15,001 bases of DNA, from the NCBI GenBank assembly GCA_002428905.1, contig DIYD01000241.1, positions 981-15,981 on the forward strand. The letters run 5' to 3'. Shown piece after piece: positions 7,432 to 13,395 of the stretch; within the stretch, counting starts at the first letter, position 1; each line of letters opens with the position of its first letter. The stretch comes from Bacteroidetes bacterium UBA6063 (GTDB lineage: Bacteria; Bacteroidota; Bacteroidia; NS11-12g; UBA9320). Both the position numbers and the translations under genes were made by a program. Below the pieces are notes generated by a model. It was not told where the DNA came from. It searched no databases and saw only the letters and a program-made list of their open reading frames with translations.

Positions 7432-7460
7432 CAATGTCGATCGGTTGATCGAGTTCATTG
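7432..7460 (+). other. Interrupted inverted repeat filling the gap before the sigma factor gene
   Basis: The whole 29-base gap can fold: CAATG (7432-7436) pairs with CATTG (7456-7460), and TCGATC (7437-7442) pairs with GATCGA (7447-7452), around a GGTT loop and with a three-base GTT bulge. The fold ends directly at the sigma factor ATG (7461). There is no T-run after it, so it is not a standard terminator. It could be an operator or an RNA structure affecting initiation; both are inference. Confidence 0.5.
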
Positions 7461-8030
7461 ATGACAGAACGGGAAATAATTGTAGGATGTTTGGATGATG
7501 ACAGGAGGTGTCAAAACCTCCTGTATCAGAAATACTATCCCCTGATGTCGAGTATTGCACTGCGATACACCAATTCCAAAGATGAGGCCCTGCAAGGCCT
7601 CAATTTTGGTTTTTTGAAGGTGTTGAAATCGCTGCATAAATACGACAGTAATTATGCTCTGGCAACATGGATTCGAAACATACTTGTGAATCACCTTATT
7701 GATGAATATCGCAAGAAGAAACGGCATCAAGCCAATGAATTTGCTACGGATTTTATAGGTGTTGATGATGGGGTTTCATTAAATGCTGCGGAATACAAAT
7801 GGGAAGAAGATCAGTTAAGGTCTTACCTAAAGCAATTGCCCAGGGTTACAGAACAAGTGTTCAATCTGTTTGCTATTGATGGGTATTCCCACAAAGAAAT
7901 CTCCGAGATGCTCGGTGTTTCTGTAGGTACAACGAAGTGGCACGTGAGTGAAGCGCGTAAGCGGCTGAAGCATATGCTTTACGAAGGGAGAGAGGAGTCA
8001 AAAAAAAAGGAACAAGTAATGAGTAAATGA
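7461..8030 (+). CDS. RNA polymerase sigma factor, sigma-70 family, ECF type
   Basis: Alternative sigma factor directing RNA polymerase to a specific promoter set. The ATG at 7461 gives 189 residues; a TTG one codon upstream (7458) is also in frame but less likely. Region 2 lies at about 10-90, including the DNA-melting stretch NYALATWIRNILVNHLIDEYRKKKR. Region 4 is at about 120-175, with LPRVTEQVFNLFAIDGYSHKEISEMLGVSVGTTKWHVSEARKRL forming the helix-turn-helix. Regions 1 and 3 are absent, as in ECF factors. The C-terminal tail is Lys/Glu-rich. The stop is one base from the next gene's ATG, so the two are surely co-translated; the partner's single TM helix suggests it controls this sigma factor. 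Its regulon is unknown. Confidence 0.93.
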   Translation: MTEREIIVGCLDDDRRCQNLLYQKYYPLMSSIALRYTNSKDEALQGLNFGFLKVLKSLHKYDSNYALATWIRNILVNHLIDEYRKKKRHQANEFATDFIGVDDGVSLNAAEYKWEEDQLRSYLKQLPRVTEQVFNLFAIDGYSHKEISEMLGVSVGTTKWHVSEARKRLKHMLYEGREESKKKEQVMSK

Positions 8031-8031
8031 T

Positions 8032-9375
8032 ATGAGCTCAATTGATAAAGTATTTAAGGATGGCCTTGACCAAAAAGGATTGCCCTATGATGAAGCGAAT
8101 TGGGAAGCGATGGAAGGTCTGTTGGACGCAAAACCCAGATTTGTTGCCCGGTACAAATATGTGCTACTGTCCTTCCTTTTGATGGGTGTTGCTCTAGTCG
8201 CCTATTGGCAGATTAATTTGGAGGAAGTCGAGGAATTCAAAGCAATGTCAGTGCAACATAAGGATCAATCCGGGGCCGCTTCGTCAGGATTGATTACTGA
8301 AGCAGAAACCATAGCAGAAATGCAATTGGATGAAGTAGGACAAACTACGCTCTGTCAGGAAAAAGAGCCGATTGCAGATGTATATGATTCAGACATCAAG
8401 AATGATAACCCTTCTTCACCTCTCACTACAAAAGATGTGAATGAACCGTTGGAGTATGATGAAACCGAACCAATAACTGGAGCAGAAGAGTACCCGATTA
8501 CACCTGATGTAAAACAAATCGCTGTACCGAGCAGCCCAACAATGGAAGGCGTCGCGTACAAGCGGTGGCCTGACGAACTTATTGATCCAGTGGCAAATGA
8601 ATCTATTCCGTGCGTGGTACATGAAGTAGGCCTGGAAGCCCAGCACGTATCAAAAAAACTCAAAATTCAACGACGACAGCTGCATTGGTACGTTGCGCCT
8701 TATGTGTTTTATCAAAAACATGGCATGAATCACACCATAGGTACGGTTAAAACCAATGAAGAAGCACAAAGTTATTCCGGTCAGGGCCTTGAAATAGGAT
8801 TGAGAAAGGGGCGTTGGAAGCTGTCTTCCGGCGTTCAGCAAACCCTATTTGTACAACGTCTGAATGTGATACAGTCGGATATCCAGTACACATTTGATAC
8901 GACGCTTCAACTATTGAAATCAAATTATGGTAAGACACCTTCCGGTAACCGACTGGCTTTGCTTGGTGAAAAAGTAGATACTACCGTTTCTGTCATCGAT
9001 CGTTCGTGTACAGATTGTGAAGCGCACTTTAACTACACCAGCATACCGGTCAACCTTGGTTACGAGTGGGGTAGATCCCGTTTCCGTTACGGACTGGATC
9101 TCGGAACCCAGGTGTTGTTAGCTCGTTCTGCGCGCGGTTTATATGTATTAGATCCGTTGGCTGATGATGTCTATGAAGAATTGCAGGCATCGGATAAACT
9201 GGTGTCAACTGTGACTCAATTCAGTGGTAGTGCCCATATCCGATATCGGTTTACATCTGCTCTGTCGGTATGGTCGGCTTATACGGTTTCAAGCTCGTTG
9301 AACTCCATGATTACTTCGTACGACCAGCGTTTGCGTATTCAACAAGTCAGGCTTGGCTTGCAGTGGCAGTGGTAA
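8032..9375 (+). CDS. Probable sigma-factor partner: one-TM protein with C-terminal beta-barrel-like domain
   Basis: Not a recognised anti-sigma family, but the arrangement suggests one. Of 447 residues, 1-41 are cytoplasmic (IDKVFKDGL...NWEAMEGLLDAKP, resembling the short W-containing N-termini of Bacteroidota proteins paired with ECF sigma genes). A single TM helix lies at about 42-60 (YKYVLLSFLLMGVALVAYW), with no cleavable signal peptide. Residues 61-210 are an acidic, Pro/Ser/Thr-rich periplasmic linker. Residues 217-447 are alternating-hydrophobic strands (WYVAPYVFYQ, LEIGLRKGRWKLSSG, TSIPVNLGYEW, VRLGLQWQW) typical of an outer-membrane beta-barrel domain ending in an aromatic residue. 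A CxxC pair (Cys326, Cys329) sits between strands. The ATG follows the sigma stop by one base. Whether the barrel-like part really enters the outer membrane while the N-terminus stays in the inner membrane cannot be told. Confidence 0.72.
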   Translation: MSSIDKVFKDGLDQKGLPYDEANWEAMEGLLDAKPRFVARYKYVLLSFLLMGVALVAYWQINLEEVEEFKAMSVQHKDQSGAASSGLITEAETIAEMQLDEVGQTTLCQEKEPIADVYDSDIKNDNPSSPLTTKDVNEPLEYDETEPITGAEEYPITPDVKQIAVPSSPTMEGVAYKRWPDELIDPVANESIPCVVHEVGLEAQHVSKKLKIQRRQLHWYVAPYVFYQKHGMNHTIGTVKTNEEAQSYSGQGLEIGLRKGRWKLSSGVQQTLFVQRLNVIQSDIQYTFDTTLQLLKSNYGKTPSGNRLALLGEKVDTTVSVIDRSCTDCEAHFNYTSIPVNLGYEWGRSRFRYGLDLGTQVLLARSARGLYVLDPLADDVYEELQASDKLVSTVTQFSGSAHIRYRFTSALSVWSAYTVSSSLNSMITSYDQRLRIQQVRLGLQWQW

Positions 9376-9406
9376 AGAAGTGTTTGTTCATGCTTAACTA
9401 AAGCAC

Positions 9407-9442
9407 AAAAAAAATCCCGATTACTGTTGGTAACCGGGATTT
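9407..9442 (-). terminator. Intrinsic terminator of the rpsF-rpsR-rplI operon
   Basis: On the minus strand a 12-bp stem with one mismatch (9430-9442 with 9412-9424) and a five-base loop is followed by eight T residues, 20 bases after the rplI stop. The same hairpin lies 36 bases after the convergent gene's stop (9375), but without a T-run in that direction. Confidence 0.88.
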
Positions 9443-9462
9443 ACTATTCGTTTAAAGCGTCC

Positions 9463-9906
9463 TTATTCGTTGATTACGTTAAGGTCGATTTCTGCTTCAA
9501 TACCTCTGTGCAGGTTGATTTTAGCTTTGTATTCACCAAGCTCTTTAATATCGCCGGCAATGGAGATCTTCTTACGGTCTACTTCATGACCAGCATCTTT
9601 AAGCGCCTGTGCGATTTGGATGGTCGTAACAGATCCAAAGATCTTGCCATTACTTCCAGCCTTTGTTCCGATGGTTAACTTCACGTCTTCCAACGACTTC
9701 GCCAATGCTTCAGCTTCAGCAATAATTTGTGCTTGCTTACGCTGCGTTTGCTTGATATTCTCTTCTAGTACTTTAAGGCTAGATGCAGTAGCAATTTCTG
9801 CAAGACCTTGAGGAATTAAGTAGTTTCTTCCGTAACCGTTCTTTACCTCAACAACGTCGTTTTTATAACCTAACTTTTGTACGTCTTCTTTTAAAATTAC
9901 TTTCAT
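9463..9906 (-). CDS. rplI: 50S ribosomal protein L9 (bL9)
   Basis: Large-subunit ribosomal protein that binds 23S rRNA near the base of the L1 stalk and helps fidelity and subunit spacing. It has 147 residues, the normal length. The N-terminal rRNA-binding domain reads MKVILKEDVQKLGYKNDVVEVKNGYGRNYLIPQ, with the family's KxGYxRNYLxP pattern. A long connecting helix follows (about 41-75) and then the C-terminal domain with GSVTTIQIAQAL and the conserved KINLHRGIEAEIDLNV end. Third gene of the operon, 25 bases after rpsR, followed by a strong terminator. Confidence 0.98.
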   Translation of the reverse strand: MKVILKEDVQKLGYKNDVVEVKNGYGRNYLIPQGLAEIATASSLKVLEENIKQTQRKQAQIIAEAEALAKSLEDVKLTIGTKAGSNGKIFGSVTTIQIAQALKDAGHEVDRKKISIAGDIKELGEYKAKINLHRGIEAEIDLNVINE

Positions 9907-9931
9907 TGTCTTACTCTTTAAGGCGTTGAAC

Positions 9932-10201
9932 TTATTTTAATTGATCGGTAACGAATGGCAACACTGCAATGTGGCGTGCACGTTTAACCGCCTGAGCAAC
10001 TTTACGTTGGTATTTTAGCGAAGTACCTGTAATGCGACGAGGTAAAATTTTACCTTGCTCGTTTACGAACTTCAATAAAAACTCAGGGTTTTTGTAATCG
10101 ATGTACTTAATGCCGCTCTTCTTGAACCGGCAATATTTTTGACCTCTGTCGACAGGACGATTTCTGAAAACGTAGTTTGTCGATGTTCTTCTCTTACTCA
10201 T
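9932..10201 (-). CDS. rpsR: 30S ribosomal protein S18 (bS18)
   Basis: Small-subunit ribosomal protein that forms a heterodimer with S6 on the platform of the 30S subunit. It has 89 residues, with the family core YCRFKKSGIKYIDYKNPEFLLKFVNEQGKI (from 23) and PRRITGTSLKYQRKVAQAVKRARHIAVLPFV. The start ATG overlaps the rpsF stop as TAATG, so translation is probably coupled to that of its partner S6. Confidence 0.98.
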   Translation of the reverse strand: MSKRRTSTNYVFRNRPVDRGQKYCRFKKSGIKYIDYKNPEFLLKFVNEQGKILPRRITGTSLKYQRKVAQAVKRARHIAVLPFVTDQLK

Positions 10202-10572
10202 TACGCAGTTGCTTCTTTTTCGGTTTCTTTCTTCTTGTTGAATTCTCCTTTTCTTCTTCGCTCGTTGTACTTAACAGCGTGTTTGTTAAGTGCTAACGTA
10301 AAGTAACGAAGAATTTGCTCGTCACGTCGGTAAGCCAATTCAAGCTTGGCAACCAAATCCGTTGGCGCTTCAAACTCGAAAATGTGATAAAATCCAGTAA
10401 CTTTTTTCTGGATTGGGTAAGCAAGCTTAGTAAGACCCCAGTTTTCTTCATGGATGATCTCACCGTCATTCTCTGTGATCAACTGTCTGAAGCTTGCAAT
10501 GGCATCGTCCATTTGTTTCTCAGACAGCACGGGTGTTAAAATAATCACAGACTCATACTGTTTCTTTTCCAT
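10201..10572 (-). CDS. rpsF: 30S ribosomal protein S6 (bS6)
   Basis: Small-subunit ribosomal protein that pairs with S18. I chose the ATG at 10572 (MEKKQYESVIILTPVLSE), giving 123 residues. An in-frame ATG at 10632 would add 20 residues and place the start upstream of the promoter -7 element, so it is rejected. Family marks: YESVIILTP at the N-terminus, WGLTKLAYPIQKKVTGFYHIFEFEA in the middle, LELAYRRDEQILRYFTLAL near the end. The C-terminus is a Lys/Glu-rich tail from about 103, often seen in Bacteroidota S6. First gene of the rpsF-rpsR-rplI operon; no ssb lies between rpsF and rpsR. The leader is A/T-rich without a Shine-Dalgarno. Confidence 0.97.
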   Translation of the reverse strand: MEKKQYESVIILTPVLSEKQMDDAIASFRQLITENDGEIIHEENWGLTKLAYPIQKKVTGFYHIFEFEAPTDLVAKLELAYRRDEQILRYFTLALNKHAVKYNERRRKGEFNKKKETEKEATA

Positions 10573-10597
10573 TTTGTATTTAAAAATTAAAAGTCGG

Positions 10598-10629
10598 CAA
10601 AAATACCTTTTTAATTTCTTATAATCAAA
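10598..10629 (-). promoter_or_regulatory. Promoter of the rpsF operon, Bacteroidota primary-sigma type
   Basis: Read on the minus strand: TTTG (10629-10626), a 20-base spacer, then TATTTTTG (10605-10598), an exact fit to TTTG-N19-21-TAnnTTTG. The start codon lies 25 bases after the -7 element, leaving a leader of roughly 20 bases. Confidence 0.72.
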
Positions 10630-10679
10630 CAAAAAGAAATGCCTTAAACCCGCGTGAATTCAGGTCTCTGCTATTGCAT

Positions 10680-11684
10680 TCAGGTGCCGTGAATACCGAG
10701 TATACTTTTGAGCAATTTTTCACCTGAATTTTTGATGTATTCTTCATCCTCAGATTCGATCTCCAGATAGCGAATTTTAGAGTCTTCCGACAGTCGTTCG
10801 ATGATGCCATAGCGCTTTTGATCCCGCATGGTAACCACGAATTGATTCCCCTCTAAACGAACCTTGGGTTCGTATAAGGTTAGAAACGTTGTGGTCATGC
10901 CATTTACTTTGATCCATTCAAGGTGACGCTCTGTGCTCAGCGTTGACCAACCAAACTCGTGTAACGTAATCACCACATTGGTGTCCATCCAGGCCCTCCA
11001 GGTGCCTGTTCGTTGAATGGAATTGACCTCACGAAATCCAGCCGGGATGGTTATGGTTGATGCGCCAACAGTGTATTTTTTCTCTTCCTGCAAGTCGATG
11101 TCACCATCAAGACTGGTGCGTCTCTCTTGGTTGTATAGCTTGTGTAGTTCTAGCGTTTTCTTTGTTAACTTGGCAGATTTCGCCATGTACTTAATCACTT
11201 CAGGTGTACGGAACTCCTCGACTAACTCGTCGATTTGCGACTGGAATAACTCTGGGTTGGTTTTGTATAGTGCATCGTCGTAAATGGCATCTATTTTGGT
11301 GTTGAATTCGGGAAGTATTTCCCGCATGTAGTCCATTTCCCGCGATTTGTTGATACCGTTCGACCGAATCTTGATCATCCGATCATACGTTAGATCTACC
11401 AGGTTGTTTACCGATTGACCTCGTAAGCCATTTCGAATACCGTCGGCATGTCGCAAACCTGCCGCTTCATCAGCGTAGCGACTACTTTGGAGTTCATCTG
11501 CATGCCTTAAGTAATCGTCAAAAGCATCGGCATTTCTCCCATAGCGAGATGCATCACCAATATTGTCAACACTCCGAAGCCCAACCCGTGCAACGTCATC
11601 CACCTTTGAGCACATGCGCCCTCCAATGGCAACTACACCAGCTAGTGCTGCAACAATGTGTCCGATTCCGCTTGATTTGCCCAT
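10680..11684 (-). CDS. Hypothetical protein with N-terminal hydrophobic segment and R-[YH]-A-D repeats
   Basis: Function not recognised. The ATG at 11684 gives 334 residues. Residues 7-22 (IGHIVAALAGVVAIGG) form a short hydrophobic segment that could be a membrane anchor or uncleaved signal. Cys25 follows, but GRMC is not a good lipobox. Residues 47-81 hold a loose repeat: RYGRNAD, LRHADEL, SRYADEA and LRHADGI. Residues about 95-205 are charged and probably helical. Residues about 205-334 are richer in beta strands (KYTVGASTITIPAGFREV, GTWRAWMDTNVVITLHEFG, NQFVVTMRDQKRYGIIERL), perhaps a compact C-terminal domain. A candidate -7 element lies 17 bases before the ATG. It is followed on the same strand by rpsF, which has its own promoter. 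No motif allows a functional guess. Confidence 0.75.
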   Translation of the reverse strand: MGKSSGIGHIVAALAGVVAIGGRMCSKVDDVARVGLRSVDNIGDASRYGRNADAFDDYLRHADELQSSRYADEAAGLRHADGIRNGLRGQSVNNLVDLTYDRMIKIRSNGINKSREMDYMREILPEFNTKIDAIYDDALYKTNPELFQSQIDELVEEFRTPEVIKYMAKSAKLTKKTLELHKLYNQERRTSLDGDIDLQEEKKYTVGASTITIPAGFREVNSIQRTGTWRAWMDTNVVITLHEFGWSTLSTERHLEWIKVNGMTTTFLTLYEPKVRLEGNQFVVTMRDQKRYGIIERLSEDSKIRYLEIESEDEEYIKNSGEKLLKSILGIHGT

Positions 11685-11701
11685 TTCAATTGATTACTTG
11701 T

Positions 11702-11709
11702 CAAATATA
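11702..11709 (-). promoter_or_regulatory. Possible -7 element before the hypothetical gene at 11684
   Basis: On the minus strand the octamer TATATTTG fits TAnnTTTG and ends 17 bases before the ATG, a sensible distance. No TTTG is found 19-21 bases upstream, so only half of the promoter is supported. Confidence 0.4.
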
Positions 11710-11750
11710 CACGAATTACAGTGCTATGAATGCCCCGAATTCTTTTCGAA

Positions 11751-12116
11751 TCAGGCCATAGGCCAGAATGCATTTTCCAAGTGCTCCAATGTCGGTTCGT
11801 TTGCTTGCCAGCTGATGGCAATGATATCGAAGCGAACACTGCGGGATACATTTGTATGGAGCAGATAGTGGTGAGCACAGTCGATTAATCGTTTTTGCTG
11901 TGCCGGACTTACAAAGTCTTCTGGTTTTCCGTACGACGACGAACTCCTGGTTTTGACTTCAATGAAAACAATTTCATCCTTGTCTTGTGCAATGATGTCA
12001 ACTTCATTGCGTTTGTATCGGTAATTTGTCTCAACTATGGAGTAGCCTTTGCCAACTAGATAGGCATACGCGATGTCTTCACCCTGTTTTCCGAGTTCTT
12101 TGTTGTGATGTTTCAA
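11751..12116 (-). CDS. YraN family protein (UPF0102), predicted PD-(D/E)xK nuclease fold
   Basis: Small predicted nuclease-fold protein whose cellular role is unsettled. It has 121 residues, typical for the family. Motifs: LGKQGEDIAYAYLVGKGYSI (8-27), NYRYKRNEVDIIAQD (31-45) with acidic Glu38 and Asp40, and IVFIEVKTRSS (49-59) with the Glu53-x-Lys55 pair, giving the E...D...ExK pattern of the superfamily. SYGKPEDFVSPAQQKRL follows as usual. The start is TTG (12116), overlapping the preceding amidohydrolase stop as TTGA; no ATG fits before the conserved N-terminal helix. Translation is probably coupled to that gene. Confidence 0.92.
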   Translation of the reverse strand: MKHHNKELGKQGEDIAYAYLVGKGYSIVETNYRYKRNEVDIIAQDKDEIVFIEVKTRSSSSYGKPEDFVSPAQQKRLIDCAHHYLLHTNVSRSVRFDIIAISWQANEPTLEHLENAFWPMA

Positions 12117-13303
12117 TCGGTGTTCAGTTCCTGAACAGCAATATAAGCCATTAAACCAGCACCTACACGCAACGCTTCTTCATCAATGTTAAATGTAGGT
12201 GTATGCAACATAGACGTGATGTTCTTCTGTTCATTGCGAATGCCCAGACGATAAAAACAGCTGGGGACTTCTTGAGAATAGAAGGCAAAATCTTCACCGG
12301 CAGGCCATATTTCAAGTTCTTCCACATTCTCTTCTCCAAGGTATTCGATCGCAGCTCGTCGGGCTGCCTCTGTTTTACCTGCATGGTTCTCCAAATAGGG
12401 ATAACCTTTCCGAACTTCTACGTCACAAGTGCCTCCGAGTGATGCTGTAATTTCACGGGTTATTCGTTCAATGTGCTGGTGCGCCTCGGCACGCCATTCT
12501 TCATTGAAGGTGCGGAATGTTCCTTCCATTTCAACCTTGTTTGGGATGATGTTCGTAGCCCCTTCGCCAATAATCTTACCGATACTTAATACACTTGGTA
12601 TGGAAGGTTTGGCCAACCTGCTCACTACTTGCTGTAACGAGGTGATGACCTGTGCAGCAATGGTAACTGGATCAATATTCTGATGAGGGTGTGCGGCATG
12701 TCCTCCTTTGCCATGAATGGTGATGTAAATCTCATCGGCACTGGCCATATAAAGCCCGCTTCTAAAGCCCACCTTTCCGGCATCAATCAAAGGCATTACG
12801 TGTTGCCCCACCATAGCTTCGACATCTGGATTTTTCAGCACGCCTTCCTTGATCATTATGGAGGCACCGCCCGGCAATCGTTCTTCTCCAGGTTGGAAAA
12901 CGAGTTTGATGGTACCCTCGAACCGGTCCTTAAGTTGGTTCAATATCTGCGCAGCACCAAGTAAAGAGCTGGTGTGTACATCATGCCCACAGGCGTGCAT
13001 GACGCCCTCATTTTGCGATTTGTAGTCGACATTGTTTTGCTCCACGATGGGTAGCGCATCTATATCTGCCCGAAGTGCAATCGTTTTCTTCTGCGGGTTT
13101 TTACCCTTAATCAAAGCGACAAGTCCGGTGTTAGCGCATGTTGAAACCTCATCAATGCCAATCTTTGTTAAGTATGCCTGCACTCTTTTTTGTGTTTCAA
13201 ATTCCTGAAAAAACAATTCAGGGTGCTGGTGCATTTCACGGCGAAATGCGCGTACAGCATCGAACACTTCGTTGGCGAGTTGATGTATTTCTGATTTCAA
13301 CAT
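12113..13303 (-). CDS. M20 family metallo-amidohydrolase (N-acyl-amino acid / hippurate hydrolase type)
   Basis: Cytoplasmic metal-dependent hydrolase cleaving an amide bond of N-acylated amino acids or similar small molecules; exact substrate unknown. The ATG at 13303 gives 396 residues, the usual family length. The frame continues open to 13528, but that part overlaps the divergent dnaG gene and lacks family features. Conserved marks: FRREMHQHPEL (20-30), ALRADIDALPI (76-86), HACGHDVHT (103-111) with Cys105 and His107, the catalytic and metal Glu140-Glu141 in PGEERLPGGA, QHV (His168), the dimerisation-domain GKGGHAAHPHQNIDP (198-212), PAGEDFAFY (334-342) and MLHTPTF (His367). This matches subfamily M20D. 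No signal peptide. The following yraN start overlaps its stop. Confidence 0.94.
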   Translation of the reverse strand: MLKSEIHQLANEVFDAVRAFRREMHQHPELFFQEFETQKRVQAYLTKIGIDEVSTCANTGLVALIKGKNPQKKTIALRADIDALPIVEQNNVDYKSQNEGVMHACGHDVHTSSLLGAAQILNQLKDRFEGTIKLVFQPGEERLPGGASIMIKEGVLKNPDVEAMVGQHVMPLIDAGKVGFRSGLYMASADEIYITIHGKGGHAAHPHQNIDPVTIAAQVITSLQQVVSRLAKPSIPSVLSIGKIIGEGATNIIPNKVEMEGTFRTFNEEWRAEAHQHIERITREITASLGGTCDVEVRKGYPYLENHAGKTEAARRAAIEYLGEENVEELEIWPAGEDFAFYSQEVPSCFYRLGIRNEQKNITSMLHTPTFNIDEEALRVGAGLMAYIAVQELNTD

Positions 13304-13307
13304 GGAG

Positions 13308-13315
13308 CAAAGGTA
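13308..13315 (-). promoter_or_regulatory. Possible -7 element directly before the amidohydrolase gene
   Basis: On the minus strand TACCTTTG fits TAnnTTTG exactly but ends only 4 bases before the ATG at 13303, so transcription would start at or near the start codon. The nearest upstream TTG is 16 bases away rather than 19-21. Either a leaderless start or chance. Confidence 0.3.
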
Positions 13316-13395
13316 GTAAATGCCATGTATGCAATGCAGTTTAATCCATTTCGACAGGCAACGATCAATTAAAAAAAGTCCTTTTCTTTGCTCTA

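Noticed and set aside
8355..8663. Open frame on the minus strand inside the sigma partner gene
   Set aside because: It is an antisense shadow of a gene with clear co-translation and topology features; no independent support.
10573..10597. S6:S18 autoregulatory leader before rpsF
   Set aside because: Only about 20 bases lie between the inferred transcription start and the ATG; a CCG triplet is present but no stem can be formed.
10573..10632. Upstream ATG for rpsF
   Set aside because: It lies upstream of the -7 promoter element and adds 20 residues absent from the S6 family.
11610..11620. Lipoprotein signal in the 334-residue hypothetical protein (Cys25)
   Set aside because: The residues before the cysteine are GRM, which do not fit a lipobox.
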